From Streptomyces sp. Root1304 (GTDB lineage: Bacteria > Actinomycetota > Actinomycetes > Streptomycetales > Streptomycetaceae), in contig NZ_LMEP01000003.1 in the NCBI RefSeq assembly GCF_001426405.1, forward strand, positions 168,292-232,291: DNA of 64,000 nucleotides, read 5' to 3'. Numbering within the stretch: position 1 is the first letter of the stretch; each line of letters begins with the position of its first letter. The notes beneath the pieces are model-generated. The model was not told where the DNA came from. It made no database searches and saw nothing but the letters and a program-made list of their open reading frames with translations. Shown here piece by piece: positions 54,996 through 63,926 of this stretch. The position numbers were made by a program, and so were the translations under genes.

Positions 54996-55625
54996 CTAGA
55001 CGGCCTTGTCCCGTCGACGCCGCGCCAGCTCGTCCCCGGGGTTGTTCCCGACCAGCGTCTCGCCGGTGTCGACCCGCTCCCCGTGCAGCTGCGAGAGGGC
55101 CGCCTCGACGTCCCTCCACACCACCCCGACGGCGATGCCGAAGACGCCCTGTCCGCCCTGGAGCAGGCTGACGACCTCGTCGGGCGAGGAGCACTCGTAG
55201 ACCGTGGCCCCGTCGCTCATGAGCGTCATCCGCTCCAGATCACGGAAGCCCCGCGCGCGCAGGTGCTGCACCGCCGCCCGGATGTTCTGGAGGGCGACCC
55301 CGGTGTCCAGGAACCGCTTGACGATCTTCAGCACGACGACGTCGCGGAAGCTGTAGAGCCGCTGGGTCCCCGACCCGTACGCGGGCCGCACGCTCGGCTC
55401 CACGAGCCCCGTGCGTGCCCAGTAGTCCAGCTGTCGATAGGTGATCCCGGCCGCCGCGCAGGCCGTCGGGCCGCGATAGCCGACCGCCTCGCCCGCCGCT
55501 CCCGGCCCGGTGCCCGCACCGGCTTCCGTACCGAAGTCGCCCACACTGCCGTGAAGCGGATACGGACCGCTCTCTCCGGACACGCGTCCGAGCGAGCTCC
55601 CTGCCGTACCGTCCGCGCTGCTCAT
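54996..55625 (-). CDS. MerR-family regulator (garA-locus type)
   Basis: A 209-residue regulator from ATG 55625 with GGAGGG about 9 nt upstream. The N-terminal 45 residues are Gly/Ser-rich; the MerR HTH is at about 48-85 (GYRGPTACAAAGITYRQLDYWARTGLVEPSVRPA) and a wing/helix LYSFRDVVVLKIVKRFLDTGVALQNIRAAVQHLR follows. It corresponds in position to mycobacterial Rv1830, between the DUF151 gene and gcvP. Its promoter with palindromes lies upstream. No metal or drug site is evident. Confidence 0.88.
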   Translation of the reverse strand: MSSADGTAGSSLGRVSGESGPYPLHGSVGDFGTEAGAGTGPGAAGEAVGYRGPTACAAAGITYRQLDYWARTGLVEPSVRPAYGSGTQRLYSFRDVVVLKIVKRFLDTGVALQNIRAAVQHLRARGFRDLERMTLMSDGATVYECSSPDEVVSLLQGGQGVFGIAVGVVWRDVEAALSQLHGERVDTGETLVGNNPGDELARRRRDKAV

Positions 55626-55659
55626 CACGCCGACCCTCCGTCCTTGACCTGCCCACACG

Positions 55660-55723
55660 AAGGTAGGCAGTCACTCGGGGTGCGTCAACGATCGCCACAC
55701 TCGGCACGCCGAGTGATAATCAC
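55660..55723 (-). promoter_or_regulatory. Promoter of the MerR gene with two palindromes upstream
   Basis: On the minus strand TTGACG (55688-55683), 17 bp, TACCTT (55665-55660) forms a good -35/-10 pair about 35 bp before the start codon. Just upstream of the -35 are a palindrome of 8-bp arms, CACTCGGC/GCCGAGTG (55698-55715), and GTGATAATCAC (55713-55723). A CACTCGG half-site also occurs in the spacer. The MerR protein itself or another dimeric regulator is likely to bind. Confidence 0.6.
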
Positions 55724-55817
55724 CCTGAGAGTGGTTTCCCGTGTCTCTCCCCGGGGAAAGGCTACTCGAATGCCCTGACAGCACCCCGCGAACGGCCTTC
55801 GGCCGCGCCGCTGCGCC

Positions 55818-56291
55818 TCACTGACTGTTGGTCCCGAAATCCTCCGGTGAGATCTGGTCGAGGAACTCGCGGAACTTCTCCACCTCGTCCTCCTGCTCGT
55901 CCGGGATCGCGATGCCGGCATCGTCCAGCACACCGTCACTGCCGAAGATCGGCGTTCCGGTACGGAGGGCCAGGGCTATCGCGTCCGAAGGGCGCGCGCT
56001 CACCTCGACGCCGCTGGCGAAGACCAGCTCGGCGTAGAAGACCCCGTCACGCAGATCCGTGATGCGGACTTCGGTGAGTTCCTGTCCCACGGCTTCCAGC
56101 ACGTCCTTGAACAGGTCGTGCGTCAGCGGCCGCGGAGGGGCCATCCCCTGCTGAGCGAAGGCAATGGCGGTCGCCTCCCCCGGTCCGATCCAGATGGGGA
56201 GGTACCGATCGCCTCCCACTTCACGCAGGAGCACGATCGGCTGGTTGGAGGGCATTTCCACCCGGACACCCACAACGTCGAGCTCGTTCAC
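55818..56291 (-). CDS. DUF151 (bifunctional nuclease) family protein
   Basis: A 157-residue protein: MNELDVVGVRVEMPSNQPIVLLREVGGDRYLPIWIGPGEATAIAFAQQG, then RPLTHDLFKDVLEAVGQELTEVRITDLRDGVFYAELVF and SARPSDAIALALRTGTPIFGSDGVLDDAGI. This is the family named for plant nucleases with RNase and DNase activity; the bacterial role is uncertain. Position is as in the mycobacterial Rv1829. It lies between the two MerR genes and has the same orientation. Confidence 0.88.
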   Translation of the reverse strand: MNELDVVGVRVEMPSNQPIVLLREVGGDRYLPIWIGPGEATAIAFAQQGMAPPRPLTHDLFKDVLEAVGQELTEVRITDLRDGVFYAELVFASGVEVSARPSDAIALALRTGTPIFGSDGVLDDAGIAIPDEQEDEVEKFREFLDQISPEDFGTNSQ

Positions 56292-56401
56292 ACAGCAACC
56301 CTAGGACGTGCCCGACCGGTTTGGATAGTCGGGCCCCCTCCCGGAGGCACCGCCGAGCCACTGCCAGGCCGTCCCCGGGCCGCCGCCGAGCCCCTACGCG
56401 G

Positions 56402-57142
56402 TCACTGGAGCCGAATCCCCAGCGCGGTCTGTACGAGGGCGGCGTGCAGCCGCACCGACTGTGCGGCGAGGTCCCGCGCGGTCTCCTCCGCATGGGCCCT
56501 GGTCTGCGGATTGCGGTGCCGGCGCAGTGGCGCGACGACCTGCTCGATCAGCCCGGCCTCCCGGTCCGCGGCCGCCTTCACGGCCCGCAGGTGCCGGGGT
56601 TCGAGCCCGAAGCGCCCCAGATCGGCGACGAGCCGGGCGACGGTGACGGTCTCGGGGTCGTAGCCGCCGCCCTCCGTCGCGGAGATCAGCCCGTACGACT
56701 CCCACTCGGCGAGTTCGGCCTCGGTAACCTCGGCCGCCGCCAGCAGCTCGGCGCGCCCCAGGCGCGCGGCGGTGGGCGGCTCGGCGTCCGTCTCCCAGGC
56801 CCCCTCGATGAGGTCCCGCCGCCGGCCGGGGGCCGGGAGCGGGATCTGCTCACCGCGGGCCAGGGCGTCGAGGTGCTCGCGAATGACCTTCAGCGGAAGG
56901 TAGTGGTCCCGCTGCATCCGCAGGATCTGAGCGAGCCGCTCCACGTCCTGCGGGCTGAACTTGCGGTATCCGGAGGCCGTCCGCCGGGGCTCGACGAGCC
57001 CCTCGGCCTCCAGGAACCGGATCTTGGAGATGGTCACTTCGGGAAATTCGTCGCGCAGCTGGTTCAGCACCGTGCCGATGCTGACCAGCCGGTCGCCCGC
57101 GGCGGTGCCCGTTCCGGCACCGCCCGTCGGTGTTCGCAGCAT
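56402..57142 (-). CDS. ftsR: FtsR-like MerR-family regulator
   Basis: A 246-residue regulator with a MerR HTH at about 20-70 (VSIGTVLNQLRDEFPEVTISKIRFLEAEGLVEPRRTASGYRKFSPQDVERLAQIL). It is the homologue of mycobacterial Rv1828 and corynebacterial FtsR, which activates ftsZ, as judged from family features and position next to garA. The C-terminal domain (about 120-240) contains LLAAAEVTEAELAEWESYGLISATEGGGYDPETVTVARLVADLGRFGLEPRHLRAVKAAADRE. It follows the garA-like gene by 30 bp. Confidence 0.82.
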   Translation of the reverse strand: MLRTPTGGAGTGTAAGDRLVSIGTVLNQLRDEFPEVTISKIRFLEAEGLVEPRRTASGYRKFSPQDVERLAQILRMQRDHYLPLKVIREHLDALARGEQIPLPAPGRRRDLIEGAWETDAEPPTAARLGRAELLAAAEVTEAELAEWESYGLISATEGGGYDPETVTVARLVADLGRFGLEPRHLRAVKAAADREAGLIEQVVAPLRRHRNPQTRAHAEETARDLAAQSVRLHAALVQTALGIRLQ

Positions 57143-57172
57143 GGACCTTCCCTGAAGGGCTTCTCCGAGGCG

Positions 57173-58006
57173 TCAAACGCCCCGCTGGCTCGAGTAGAAG
57201 ACCAGGCGGTACTTGCCGATCTGCACCTCGTCGCCGTTGGACAGAACGACCGAGTCGATCGGCTCACGGTTGACGTACGTGCCGTTGAGGCTGCCGACAT
57301 CGGCAACGGTGAAGCTGCCGTCCTGGGCCCGCCGGAATTCGACATGACGCCGGGAGACCGTGAAGTCGTCCAGGAAGATGTCGCTCTGGGGGTGACGGCC
57401 GGCCGTGGTCAGCTCGCCGTCGAGCAGGAACCGGCTGCCGGAGTTGGGACCCCGGCGCACCACGAGGAGCGCGGAGCCGGACGGCAGCGCCTCCACCGCG
57501 GCCAGCGCCTCGGGAGAGAGCGAGGGCAGCTGCGTCTGGCCGGTGATCTCCGCCTCGTAGGCCTCCAGGCCCGAGATCGAGATCGTGGACGTCGTCTCCG
57601 AAGCGCGCTCGGGAGCCACCCCGCCCCGCAGCGGCGTACCGCAGTGGGAGCAGAAACGGCTGTCGGCCGCGTTGCGGTGACCGCACCTCGTACACACCGG
57701 CATGGACGCATCCTCCTGCCGCGGCTGACCCGCCGAGGTCTGTGTCGCGTACGGGTCGGGGGTAAACCCTCCACCCGTACTTGAGGTTGATGGTTCTCCG
57801 AAACCTATGCGGGCAGCCCCGGCGGGGTCAACAGAAGACGCGCCCTGAGTGCCCGGAATGTCACCGCCCTGGCCACCGACCTCGTCGCGGAAGAGCGGGC
57901 GCTCGCCGCCCTGCTCCTCGCTCTGGGCGTGGCGCGACGCGCGGTGCCTGGCGTTGCCGCCGTCCTCACGTGCGCTCTTGCCGAACAACTTCGCAAACAA
58001 CTTCAC
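57173..58006 (-). CDS. garA: GarA/OdhI-like FHA-domain protein with zinc ribbon
   Basis: A 277-residue cytosolic protein from GTG 58006 (GGGGAA upstream). Order: Gly/Ser-rich N-terminus (1-100), zinc ribbon C105-x2-C108...C119-x2-C122, phospho-switch motif E137-T-T-S140, FHA domain about 180-275 (GRHPQSDIFLDDFTVSRRHVEF, SLNGTYVNREPI). In mycobacteria and corynebacteria the ETTS threonine is phosphorylated by Ser/Thr kinases and the FHA protein then releases 2-oxoglutarate dehydrogenase. The same use here is expected. The N-terminal 100 residues are longer than in GarA. A start at the methionine near 102 (MPVCTRCG) is a possible shorter form. Confidence 0.85.
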   Translation of the reverse strand: MKLFAKLFGKSAREDGGNARHRASRHAQSEEQGGERPLFRDEVGGQGGDIPGTQGASSVDPAGAARIGFGEPSTSSTGGGFTPDPYATQTSAGQPRQEDASMPVCTRCGHRNAADSRFCSHCGTPLRGGVAPERASETTSTISISGLEAYEAEITGQTQLPSLSPEALAAVEALPSGSALLVVRRGPNSGSRFLLDGELTTAGRHPQSDIFLDDFTVSRRHVEFRRAQDGSFTVADVGSLNGTYVNREPIDSVVLSNGDEVQIGKYRLVFYSSQRGV

Positions 58007-58195
58007 GGGCGATTCCCCTTGACCGAAACAGACCCGCCCGTGGGGCAGGACGAACCGAGATCCCTCACACCTGCCGACCCGGACACCTTCACAACGTCCG
58101 TATCCTCCGGACAGTTTCCACCACGCACCACCGTTGTGGTGCGCCGACCCCCCGCAACGTCGTGCGCTTGTCGCGGGACCCTCCTCGTCCCCCAC

Positions 58196-59203
58196 TCACG
58201 GGGAGGACGACTGAGCGTAGTCAGGCCGCTTCGCGGGTCGCAAGGCATCGACGACGATCTTCGCCGACCGCTCCACCGTGGCTGTGGCCTGCTCCTTCTC
58301 CAGGGTCTGGACGACACCGCCGGGGATGTTGAGCGCGGGCTCGAGATCCTCCGGCTTGCCGATGACCTTGAAGACGTACGGAGCGGCCACCTTCGTTCCA
58401 TCGATCCGCATGTCATCACCGCTACCGGTGAAATAACTGTCCGCGACGACCCGCACACCGTTGACCTGGATCGCCTCCGCACCGGCGGCGCGCAGCTCCT
58501 GGATGGCGTCGAGGAGCATGTCGGACTCGACGGCCCCGGTCGGATCGCCGACGGTCAGGGTGATGCCGGGCCCCTCCGCGGCGACCGTGCCGGCCAGGAT
58601 GCCGAGCTGCTGCTCCTTCTCCTGGGTCTGCTTGCGCGCCTCCTCGGCCTGGTCCGAGCTGCTCTCCAGCTCGGTGCGCTGCTTCTCCAGGCGCGCCTTC
58701 TCGTCCTCCAGGCGCTGGGTGCGGTCGTCGAGCTCGTCGAGGATGCGGACGAGGTCCTCCTGCCGCGCCCCGCGCAGCGCGCTGTTGTCACTGGTCGAGG
58801 AGACCTGGATGGCCAGCCCGAGACCGAGGACGAACAGCAGCAGCGCGACGACGAGTTGGGCCCGGGTCACCCGCGGCGGCCAGAGCGCCGACGCCAGTCT
58901 CCGTCGTCCGCTCGGCTCGCTGCCGGGGGCGGCGGCCGGTGGGACGGCCACCCGGACGTCGTGGTCCGCGGTCCCGTCGTGGACGGCCTCCGGGGCCCCC
59001 TCGGGCTCCTCCGCCCCGTCGGCCCGCTCGGCCTTCCCGGCGGACTCGGGCTCCTGAGGACGCTGCGGTTCCTGCGGTCGCTCGGGCTCCTGCGGGTCCT
59101 GGGGACGCTTCGGGCTCTGAGGGGCCGGGTCGTCAGGTCGCCGCGCGTCCTGAGGGTCCTGCGGATTCTGGGAGTTCTGGGGGTTCTCGCTCATCCGCGT
59201 CAC
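58196..59203 (-). CDS. DUF881-family membrane protein, copy 2
   Basis: A 335-residue protein. GTG 59203 overlaps the previous stop as GTGA; ATG 59194 is possible. The first 100 residues are rich in Pro, Glu, Gln and Arg with near-repeats of PQEP, then one helix (AQLVVALLLFVLGLGLAIQV), a coiled coil (about 140-190, RILDELDDRTQRLEDEKARLEKQRTELESS), and the DUF881 domain (GPGITLTVGDPTG...LLDAIQELRAAGAEAIQVNGVRVV). DUF881 proteins are tied to cell envelope and division genes in Actinobacteria and Firmicutes. Equivalent to mycobacterial Rv1825. Confidence 0.85.
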   Translation of the reverse strand: MTRMSENPQNSQNPQDPQDARRPDDPAPQSPKRPQDPQEPERPQEPQRPQEPESAGKAERADGAEEPEGAPEAVHDGTADHDVRVAVPPAAAPGSEPSGRRRLASALWPPRVTRAQLVVALLLFVLGLGLAIQVSSTSDNSALRGARQEDLVRILDELDDRTQRLEDEKARLEKQRTELESSSDQAEEARKQTQEKEQQLGILAGTVAAEGPGITLTVGDPTGAVESDMLLDAIQELRAAGAEAIQVNGVRVVADSYFTGSGDDMRIDGTKVAAPYVFKVIGKPEDLEPALNIPGGVVQTLEKEQATATVERSAKIVVDALRPAKRPDYAQSSSP

Positions 59204-59532
59204 GCCCGGAAGACGTGGCGCCGGATGGCGGCCGCGTTGGAGAAGATCCGGATGCCAAGCACGACCACCACACCGGTCGACAGCTGCGCGCCCACGCCCA
59301 GCTTGTCGCCGAGGAAGACGATCAGCGCGGCCACGACCACGTTGGAGAGGAACGAGACCACGAAGACCTTGTCGACGAAGATGCCGTCGAGCATGGCCCG
59401 CAGGCCGCCGAAGACCGCGTCGAGGGCGGCGACCACGGCGATCGGAAGATAGGGCTCGACCACCGCCGGAACTTCGGGGCGGACCAACAGTCCGACCACG
59501 ACTCCGACGATCAGGCCCAGTACGGCGATCAC
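59200..59532 (-). CDS. sbp: Small basic protein (DUF1290) of three membrane helices
   Basis: A 110-residue membrane protein from GTG 59532, overlapping both DUF881 genes by GTGA. It has about three helices (IAVLGLIVGVVVGLLV, YLPIAVVAALDAVFGGLRAML, VSFLSNVVVAALIVFLG) and the tail GVVVVLGIRIFSNAAAIRRHVF. It is the sbp/DUF1290 family found next to ftsZ or between DUF881 genes. Equivalent to Rv1824. The order DUF881-sbp-DUF881 points to a membrane complex. Confidence 0.85.
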   Translation of the reverse strand: MIAVLGLIVGVVVGLLVRPEVPAVVEPYLPIAVVAALDAVFGGLRAMLDGIFVDKVFVVSFLSNVVVAALIVFLGDKLGVGAQLSTGVVVVLGIRIFSNAAAIRRHVFRA

Positions 59533-60458
59533 GATGTGCCCTTCCCTGTGTCGGCCGTGGCCCGACCGGACGGCGTCGCCGCCCCGGCCCCCCTCGGCTC
59601 TGCGGTACGTACGGTCAGGCTCGGCGCGGCCGGCAGGCGTACGTCGCCCTCGGCCGTGATGCCGCTCCTGATCCCGAAGTTCTCCACCAGCGCATGCAGG
59701 TACTGCCCGTCGGCGCTGTCCTGGAATGTCGTGCTCAGCCGCTTCCCGTCCCCGACCGCGAGGATCGTGTAGGGCGGTACCAGCGGCTTGTTGTCGACCA
59801 GTATGGCGTCGCCCGCCGCCCGGATCGCGGACAGTGAGGTCAGCCGCTGGCCGTTGATGGCGACCGCCTCGGCACCCGACTCCCACAGTCCGTTGATCAC
59901 GCGCTGCATGTCCCGGTCGCGCACCCGGCCCGTGTCGGAGAAGCCGCTGCTCTCGCGCGGACCGCCGCCCCCGGTGTCGGTGTCCTTGGCGTCGTCGACG
60001 ACGAGCTTCACCCCGGGCCCGTGGACCGGCGTCGCGCCCGAGAGGAGCGCCACCAGCTCGGCCTGGTCTCCGCCGTGCTGCTGGAGCGCCCGCCGCTGGC
60101 GTTCGCCGACTTCGGACCTGATCCGCTCGACGTCCTGTTCCAGCTGGTCGGCGGTGGACGTCTCCGACTCGATCCGGTCGATGAGCTCCTGCCGCTCCTT
60201 GGCGACGACGGGGGCCGAGATACGTGCCTCGGCCGCGCCCACGGTCACCACGGCGGCGGCAAGCAGGAGGCCCGCGGCGACACCGAGTTTGGCCCGCAGG
60301 CTACGGGGCAGTCCCCGGCCCTCGGCGGCCCGCCGGGCGGTCGCCTCCGCGTAGCCGTCGTCGAGCGCGTGGTCGATCACGTTGTTCAGCAGCGACATGG
60401 ACGCGTCCGGACGCGGCGGCGGTGATCCGGTGCTCCGAACGGGGGGCTGCTGCGACAT
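59529..60458 (-). CDS. DUF881-family membrane protein, copy 1
   Basis: About 309 residues from ATG 60458. A short N-terminal part precedes one helix (LGVAAGLLLAAAVVTVGAAEA), a coiled-coil stretch (about 90-130, KERQELIDRIESETSTADQLEQDVERIRSEVGERQRRALQQHGG), and the DUF881 domain (GPGVKLVVDDAKDTDT...RVINGLWESGAEAVAINGQRLTSLSAIRAAGDAILVDNKPLVPPYTILAVGDG). Equivalent to Rv1823. It begins the three-gene overlapping set. Confidence 0.85.
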   Translation of the reverse strand: MSQQPPVRSTGSPPPRPDASMSLLNNVIDHALDDGYAEATARRAAEGRGLPRSLRAKLGVAAGLLLAAAVVTVGAAEARISAPVVAKERQELIDRIESETSTADQLEQDVERIRSEVGERQRRALQQHGGDQAELVALLSGATPVHGPGVKLVVDDAKDTDTGGGGPRESSGFSDTGRVRDRDMQRVINGLWESGAEAVAINGQRLTSLSAIRAAGDAILVDNKPLVPPYTILAVGDGKRLSTTFQDSADGQYLHALVENFGIRSGITAEGDVRLPAAPSLTVRTAEPRGAGAATPSGRATADTGKGTS

Positions 60459-60559
60459 GCCGCACATCGTCGCACGTCGAACGGGCTACCGCCGAATGGC
60501 CCCTCCGTCCTGTGGGGAGGGGCCGCTCGGGCGCCTCCCCACAGGACGGCCGTGTCAGG

Positions 60560-63055
60560 TCAGCGACCTGCGCTGTCGACCACCTCGGCCCACTCGTCGA
60601 GCAGGGCCTGGGCGGAGGCGTCGTCGGGTCCCTCGGCCCACAGATGGGTGACGGCCTCCGCGGGGTCGGGCAGCACCATCACCCACCGGCCGTCGGCCTC
60701 GACCACCCGCACGCCGTCGGTGGTGTCGACGGACCGGCTGCCGGCCGCCTCGACGACCCGGCGCATCACCAGCCCCTTCACCGCCCACGGGGTCGGGATG
60801 TCCTTCTTGAGGACGTGCGCCTGTGGAATCCGCGCGTCGATCTGGCTCAGGGTGAGCTGGGTCCGCGCAACGAGCCCGATCAGCCGCACGAAGGCGGCGG
60901 CGCCGTCGAAGACGCTGCTGAACTCGGGCACGATGAACCCTCCGCGCCCGTCGCCCCCGAAGATCGTCGACTCCTCGCGCCCGACCCTGGTGAGGTCGTC
61001 CGGCGAGGTGGTCGTCCACTCGACCTGTGTGCCGTGGTAGGCGGCGACCTGCTCGGCGATGCGTGTCGTGGTCACGGGCAGGGCCACCCGACCGGACCGC
61101 CGCTCGGCGGCCACCAGGTCCAGCATGACGAGGAGCGCGCGGTCGTCCTCGATGATCCGCCCGCGCTCGTCCACGAGCGAGAGCCGCTCGCCGACGGGGT
61201 CGAACCGCACCCCGAAGGCGGCCCGCGCCGAGGCCACGATCTCCCCGAGCCGTACGAGCCCGGCGCGCCGGCTCTCGGCCGATTCGGTGGGCCGCGACTC
61301 GTCGAGCCCGGGGTTGATCGTCAGCGAGTCCACCTGGAGCCGCCCGAGCAGACTGGGCAGGACGAGCCCGGCGCTGCCGTTGGAGGCGTCCACGACGACC
61401 TTCAGCCCGGCTTCCGCGATCCCCGAGGTGTCGACGTTCCGCAGCAGCGAACCGGTGTACGAGTCGAAGACGCTCGCCGGGAAGGACAGGTCGCCGATCT
61501 CCCCGGGGAAGGCTCTCCGGTACTCCTGCCGCGCGAACACCCGGTCGAGCTTGCGCTGCCCGCCCTGGGAGAGGTCGGCTCCGCGTTCGTCGAAGAACAT
61601 GATGTCGACGGAGTCGGGGACGCCGGGCGAGGTCCGCACCATGATGCCGCCGGCGCTTCCCCGCGCGGTCTGCTGCCGCGCCACGGGCAGCGGCACGTTC
61701 TCGAGGTCCCGTACGTCGATGGCGCTGGCCTGCAGGGCCGAGATGACCGCCCGCTTCAGCGCCCGCGCCCCTCGGGAGTGGTCACGGGCCGTGGTGACGG
61801 TCGAGCCCTTCTTGAGGGTCGTGGCGTACGCCCCCGCGAGCCGTACGGCCAGTTCGGGCGTGATCTCCACGTTGAGGATGCCGGAGACCCCGCGCGCCCC
61901 GAAGAGATGGGCCTGCCCCCGGGACTCCCAGATGACGGAGGTGTTGACGAAGGCACCGGCCTCGATCGTCTTGAAGGGGTAGACACGCACGTTCCCCTGG
62001 ACGATCGATTCCTCCCCGACCAGGCACTCGTCCCCGATGACGGCCCCGTCCTCGATCCGGGCGGCCCGCATGATGTCGGTGTTCTTGCCGATGACGCAGC
62101 CGCGCAGGTTGCTCTGCTGGCCGATGTACACGTTGTCGTGGACGACGGCCTTGTGCAGGAAGGCCCCGCTCTTGACGACGACGTTCGAGCCGATGACGGT
62201 GTGCTCACGGATCTCGGCGTCGGCCTCGACCTTGGCGTAGTCGCCGATGTAGAGCGGGCCGCGCAGCACGGCGTCGTGGTGGACCTCGGCGCCTTCGGCG
62301 ACCCAGACTCCCGGCGAGATCTCGAAGCCGTCGATGTCGACCTGGACCTTGCCCTCCAGGACGTCCGCCTGGGCCTTCACATAGCTCTCGTGGGTGCCGA
62401 CGTCTTCCCAGTAGCCCTCGGCGACATAGCCGTAGATCGGCTTGCCTTCCTTCATCAGCCGGGGAAAGACGTCGCCCGACCAGTCGACCTGGGTGTCCGC
62501 CTGGACGTAGTCGAAGACCTCGGGCTCCATCACGTAGATGCCCGTGTTGACCGTGTCCGAGAAGACCTGCCCCCAGGTCGGCTTCTCCAGAAAGCGCTCT
62601 ACCTTGCCCTCTTCGTCGACGATCGTGATCCCGAATTCCAGGGGATTGGGCACCCTGGTGAGACAGACCGTGACGAGCGCGCCCTTCTCCTTGTGGAAGG
62701 CGATCAGATCGGTGAGGTCGAAATCGGTCAGCGCGTCCCCCGAGATGACGAGGAAGGCGTCGTCCTTCAGCGCCTCCTCGGCGTTCTTCACACTTCCCGC
62801 TGTACCGAGTGGCTTTTCCTCGTTGGCATACGTGAGCTCCATCCCGAGCTCCTCACCGTCGCCGAAGTAGTTCCTGACGAGCGAGGCGAGAAACTGCACG
62901 GTGACGACGGTCTCGTTGAGACCGTGCCTCTTGAGCAGTCGTAGGACGTGCTCCATGATCGGCCGGTTCACCACCGGCAGTAGAGGCTTGGGCATGCTCG
63001 AGGTCATGGGGCGAAGTCGGGTTCCTTCGCCACCGGCCATCACGACGGCCTTCAT
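60560..63055 (-). CDS. Mannose-1-phosphate guanylyltransferase-like enzyme fused to a degenerate phosphomannomutase
   Basis: An 831-residue protein. The N-terminal nucleotidyltransferase (1-235) has GGEGTRLRP at 8-16, K23 in MPKPLLP, and [11 protein letters not shown] left-handed beta-helix follows (about 245-385). The C-terminal alpha-phosphohexomutase domain (385-831) is altered: the phosphoserine loop TASHNP appears as VRTSPGV (473-479), and the Mg-binding DGDADR-type loop appears as DPVGER (619-624). The mutase is therefore probably inactive, but the nucleotidyltransferase looks intact. Product could be GDP-mannose or another NDP-sugar for envelope glycans. Confidence 0.88.
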   Translation of the reverse strand: MKAVVMAGGEGTRLRPMTSSMPKPLLPVVNRPIMEHVLRLLKRHGLNETVVTVQFLASLVRNYFGDGEELGMELTYANEEKPLGTAGSVKNAEEALKDDAFLVISGDALTDFDLTDLIAFHKEKGALVTVCLTRVPNPLEFGITIVDEEGKVERFLEKPTWGQVFSDTVNTGIYVMEPEVFDYVQADTQVDWSGDVFPRLMKEGKPIYGYVAEGYWEDVGTHESYVKAQADVLEGKVQVDIDGFEISPGVWVAEGAEVHHDAVLRGPLYIGDYAKVEADAEIREHTVIGSNVVVKSGAFLHKAVVHDNVYIGQQSNLRGCVIGKNTDIMRAARIEDGAVIGDECLVGEESIVQGNVRVYPFKTIEAGAFVNTSVIWESRGQAHLFGARGVSGILNVEITPELAVRLAGAYATTLKKGSTVTTARDHSRGARALKRAVISALQASAIDVRDLENVPLPVARQQTARGSAGGIMVRTSPGVPDSVDIMFFDERGADLSQGGQRKLDRVFARQEYRRAFPGEIGDLSFPASVFDSYTGSLLRNVDTSGIAEAGLKVVVDASNGSAGLVLPSLLGRLQVDSLTINPGLDESRPTESAESRRAGLVRLGEIVASARAAFGVRFDPVGERLSLVDERGRIIEDDRALLVMLDLVAAERRSGRVALPVTTTRIAEQVAAYHGTQVEWTTTSPDDLTRVGREESTIFGGDGRGGFIVPEFSSVFDGAAAFVRLIGLVARTQLTLSQIDARIPQAHVLKKDIPTPWAVKGLVMRRVVEAAGSRSVDTTDGVRVVEADGRWVMVLPDPAEAVTHLWAEGPDDASAQALLDEWAEVVDSAGR

Positions 63056-63171
63056 GTCGGAAGCGTCCTCCTTGAAGAGACGACGGTCCTGCCGACTTCA
63101 CCTGTCCGCTCAGTGGCCCTCGGACGTCCTCGTTGTTGCCGGCGACACTGCTCGGCACAGGAGGAACGGGC

Positions 63172-63780
63172 TCAATCGGCCTCGGTATCCGCCTTCACGA
63201 GTCGACGGACCTGGACCACGTAGAGGATCCCTGCCCACCAATACAGAGTTGTACCCCATCCGGCGAAGGCCCACCCGAAAACTTCAGCGAGTGACGAAAG
63301 CCAGCCCGTTCCGTCACTGAGAAGGAGCAACGGGAACGCGTACATCAGGTTGAATGTCGCAGCTTTGCCGAGGAAGTTCACCTGCGGCGGCGGGTAGCCG
63401 TGCCGGCGGAGGATTCCCACCATCACCAGCAGCATGGCCTCACGCGCGAGCAGGGCGGCGGTCAGCCACCACGGCAGAATCTCGCGCCAGGTCAGGCCCA
63501 CGAGCGTGGACAGGATGTACAACCGGTCGGCGGCGGGATCGAGGAGCCGGCCAAGGTTGCTGATCTGGTTCCAGCGCCGGGCCAGTTTGCCGTCGAGATA
63601 GTCGCTGACGCCGCTGAGCATCAGGACGAGAAGCGCCCAGCCGTCACTGTTGGGCCCACCGAACTCCGGGCGGAGAATCAACCACAGAAACAGCGGCACG
63701 CCGGCGAGACGCGCCATGCTGAGAATGTTGGGGATGGTGAGGACCCGGTCGGTCTGAACGCGGGTCTCCTGGACCTCCAC
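63172..63780 (-). CDS. CDP-alcohol phosphatidyltransferase (PgsA2-like)
   Basis: A 202-residue membrane enzyme from GTG 63780 with GGAGG upstream. The CDP-alcohol signature is complete: D60-x2-D63-G-x2-A67-R68-x8-G77-x3-D81-x3-D85 (SDYLDGKLARRWNQISNLGR then LLDPAADR). About six helices. It makes a phospholipid from CDP-diacylglycerol; the acceptor alcohol is not evident. Its position next to DUF881/sbp/garA corresponds to mycobacterial pgsA2 (Rv1822). The frame is open to 63879, but the first 33 residues are not typical. Confidence 0.85.
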   Translation of the reverse strand: MEVQETRVQTDRVLTIPNILSMARLAGVPLFLWLILRPEFGGPNSDGWALLVLMLSGVSDYLDGKLARRWNQISNLGRLLDPAADRLYILSTLVGLTWREILPWWLTAALLAREAMLLVMVGILRRHGYPPPQVNFLGKAATFNLMYAFPLLLLSDGTGWLSSLAEVFGWAFAGWGTTLYWWAGILYVVQVRRLVKADTEAD

Positions 63781-63884
63781 CCGGGGGCCTCCTGCTGGGA
63801 ACGTACGGACGATGCCCCCTGACCTTACCCTCAGCCACGGCGCCCCCGTGCACAGGGTACCCCCCGCGTCAGAACGCAAAAATG

Positions 63885-63918
63885 CCTCAACCCCCGGACA
63901 AAGTCCGGGGGTTGAGGC
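63885..63918 (-). terminator. Rho-independent terminator of the rRNA operon
   Basis: CCTCAACCCCCGGAC (63885-63899) pairs with 63904-63918 around a 4-nt loop. On the minus strand a run of five T follows. It lies just downstream of the 5S rRNA 3' end, so it ends the rrn transcript that enters from the right edge. Confidence 0.88.
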
Positions 63919-63926
63919 TAAAAATT

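Noticed and set aside
58007..58195. gcvH expected by synteny
   Set aside because: No lipoyl-domain motif or open frame is found in either strand.
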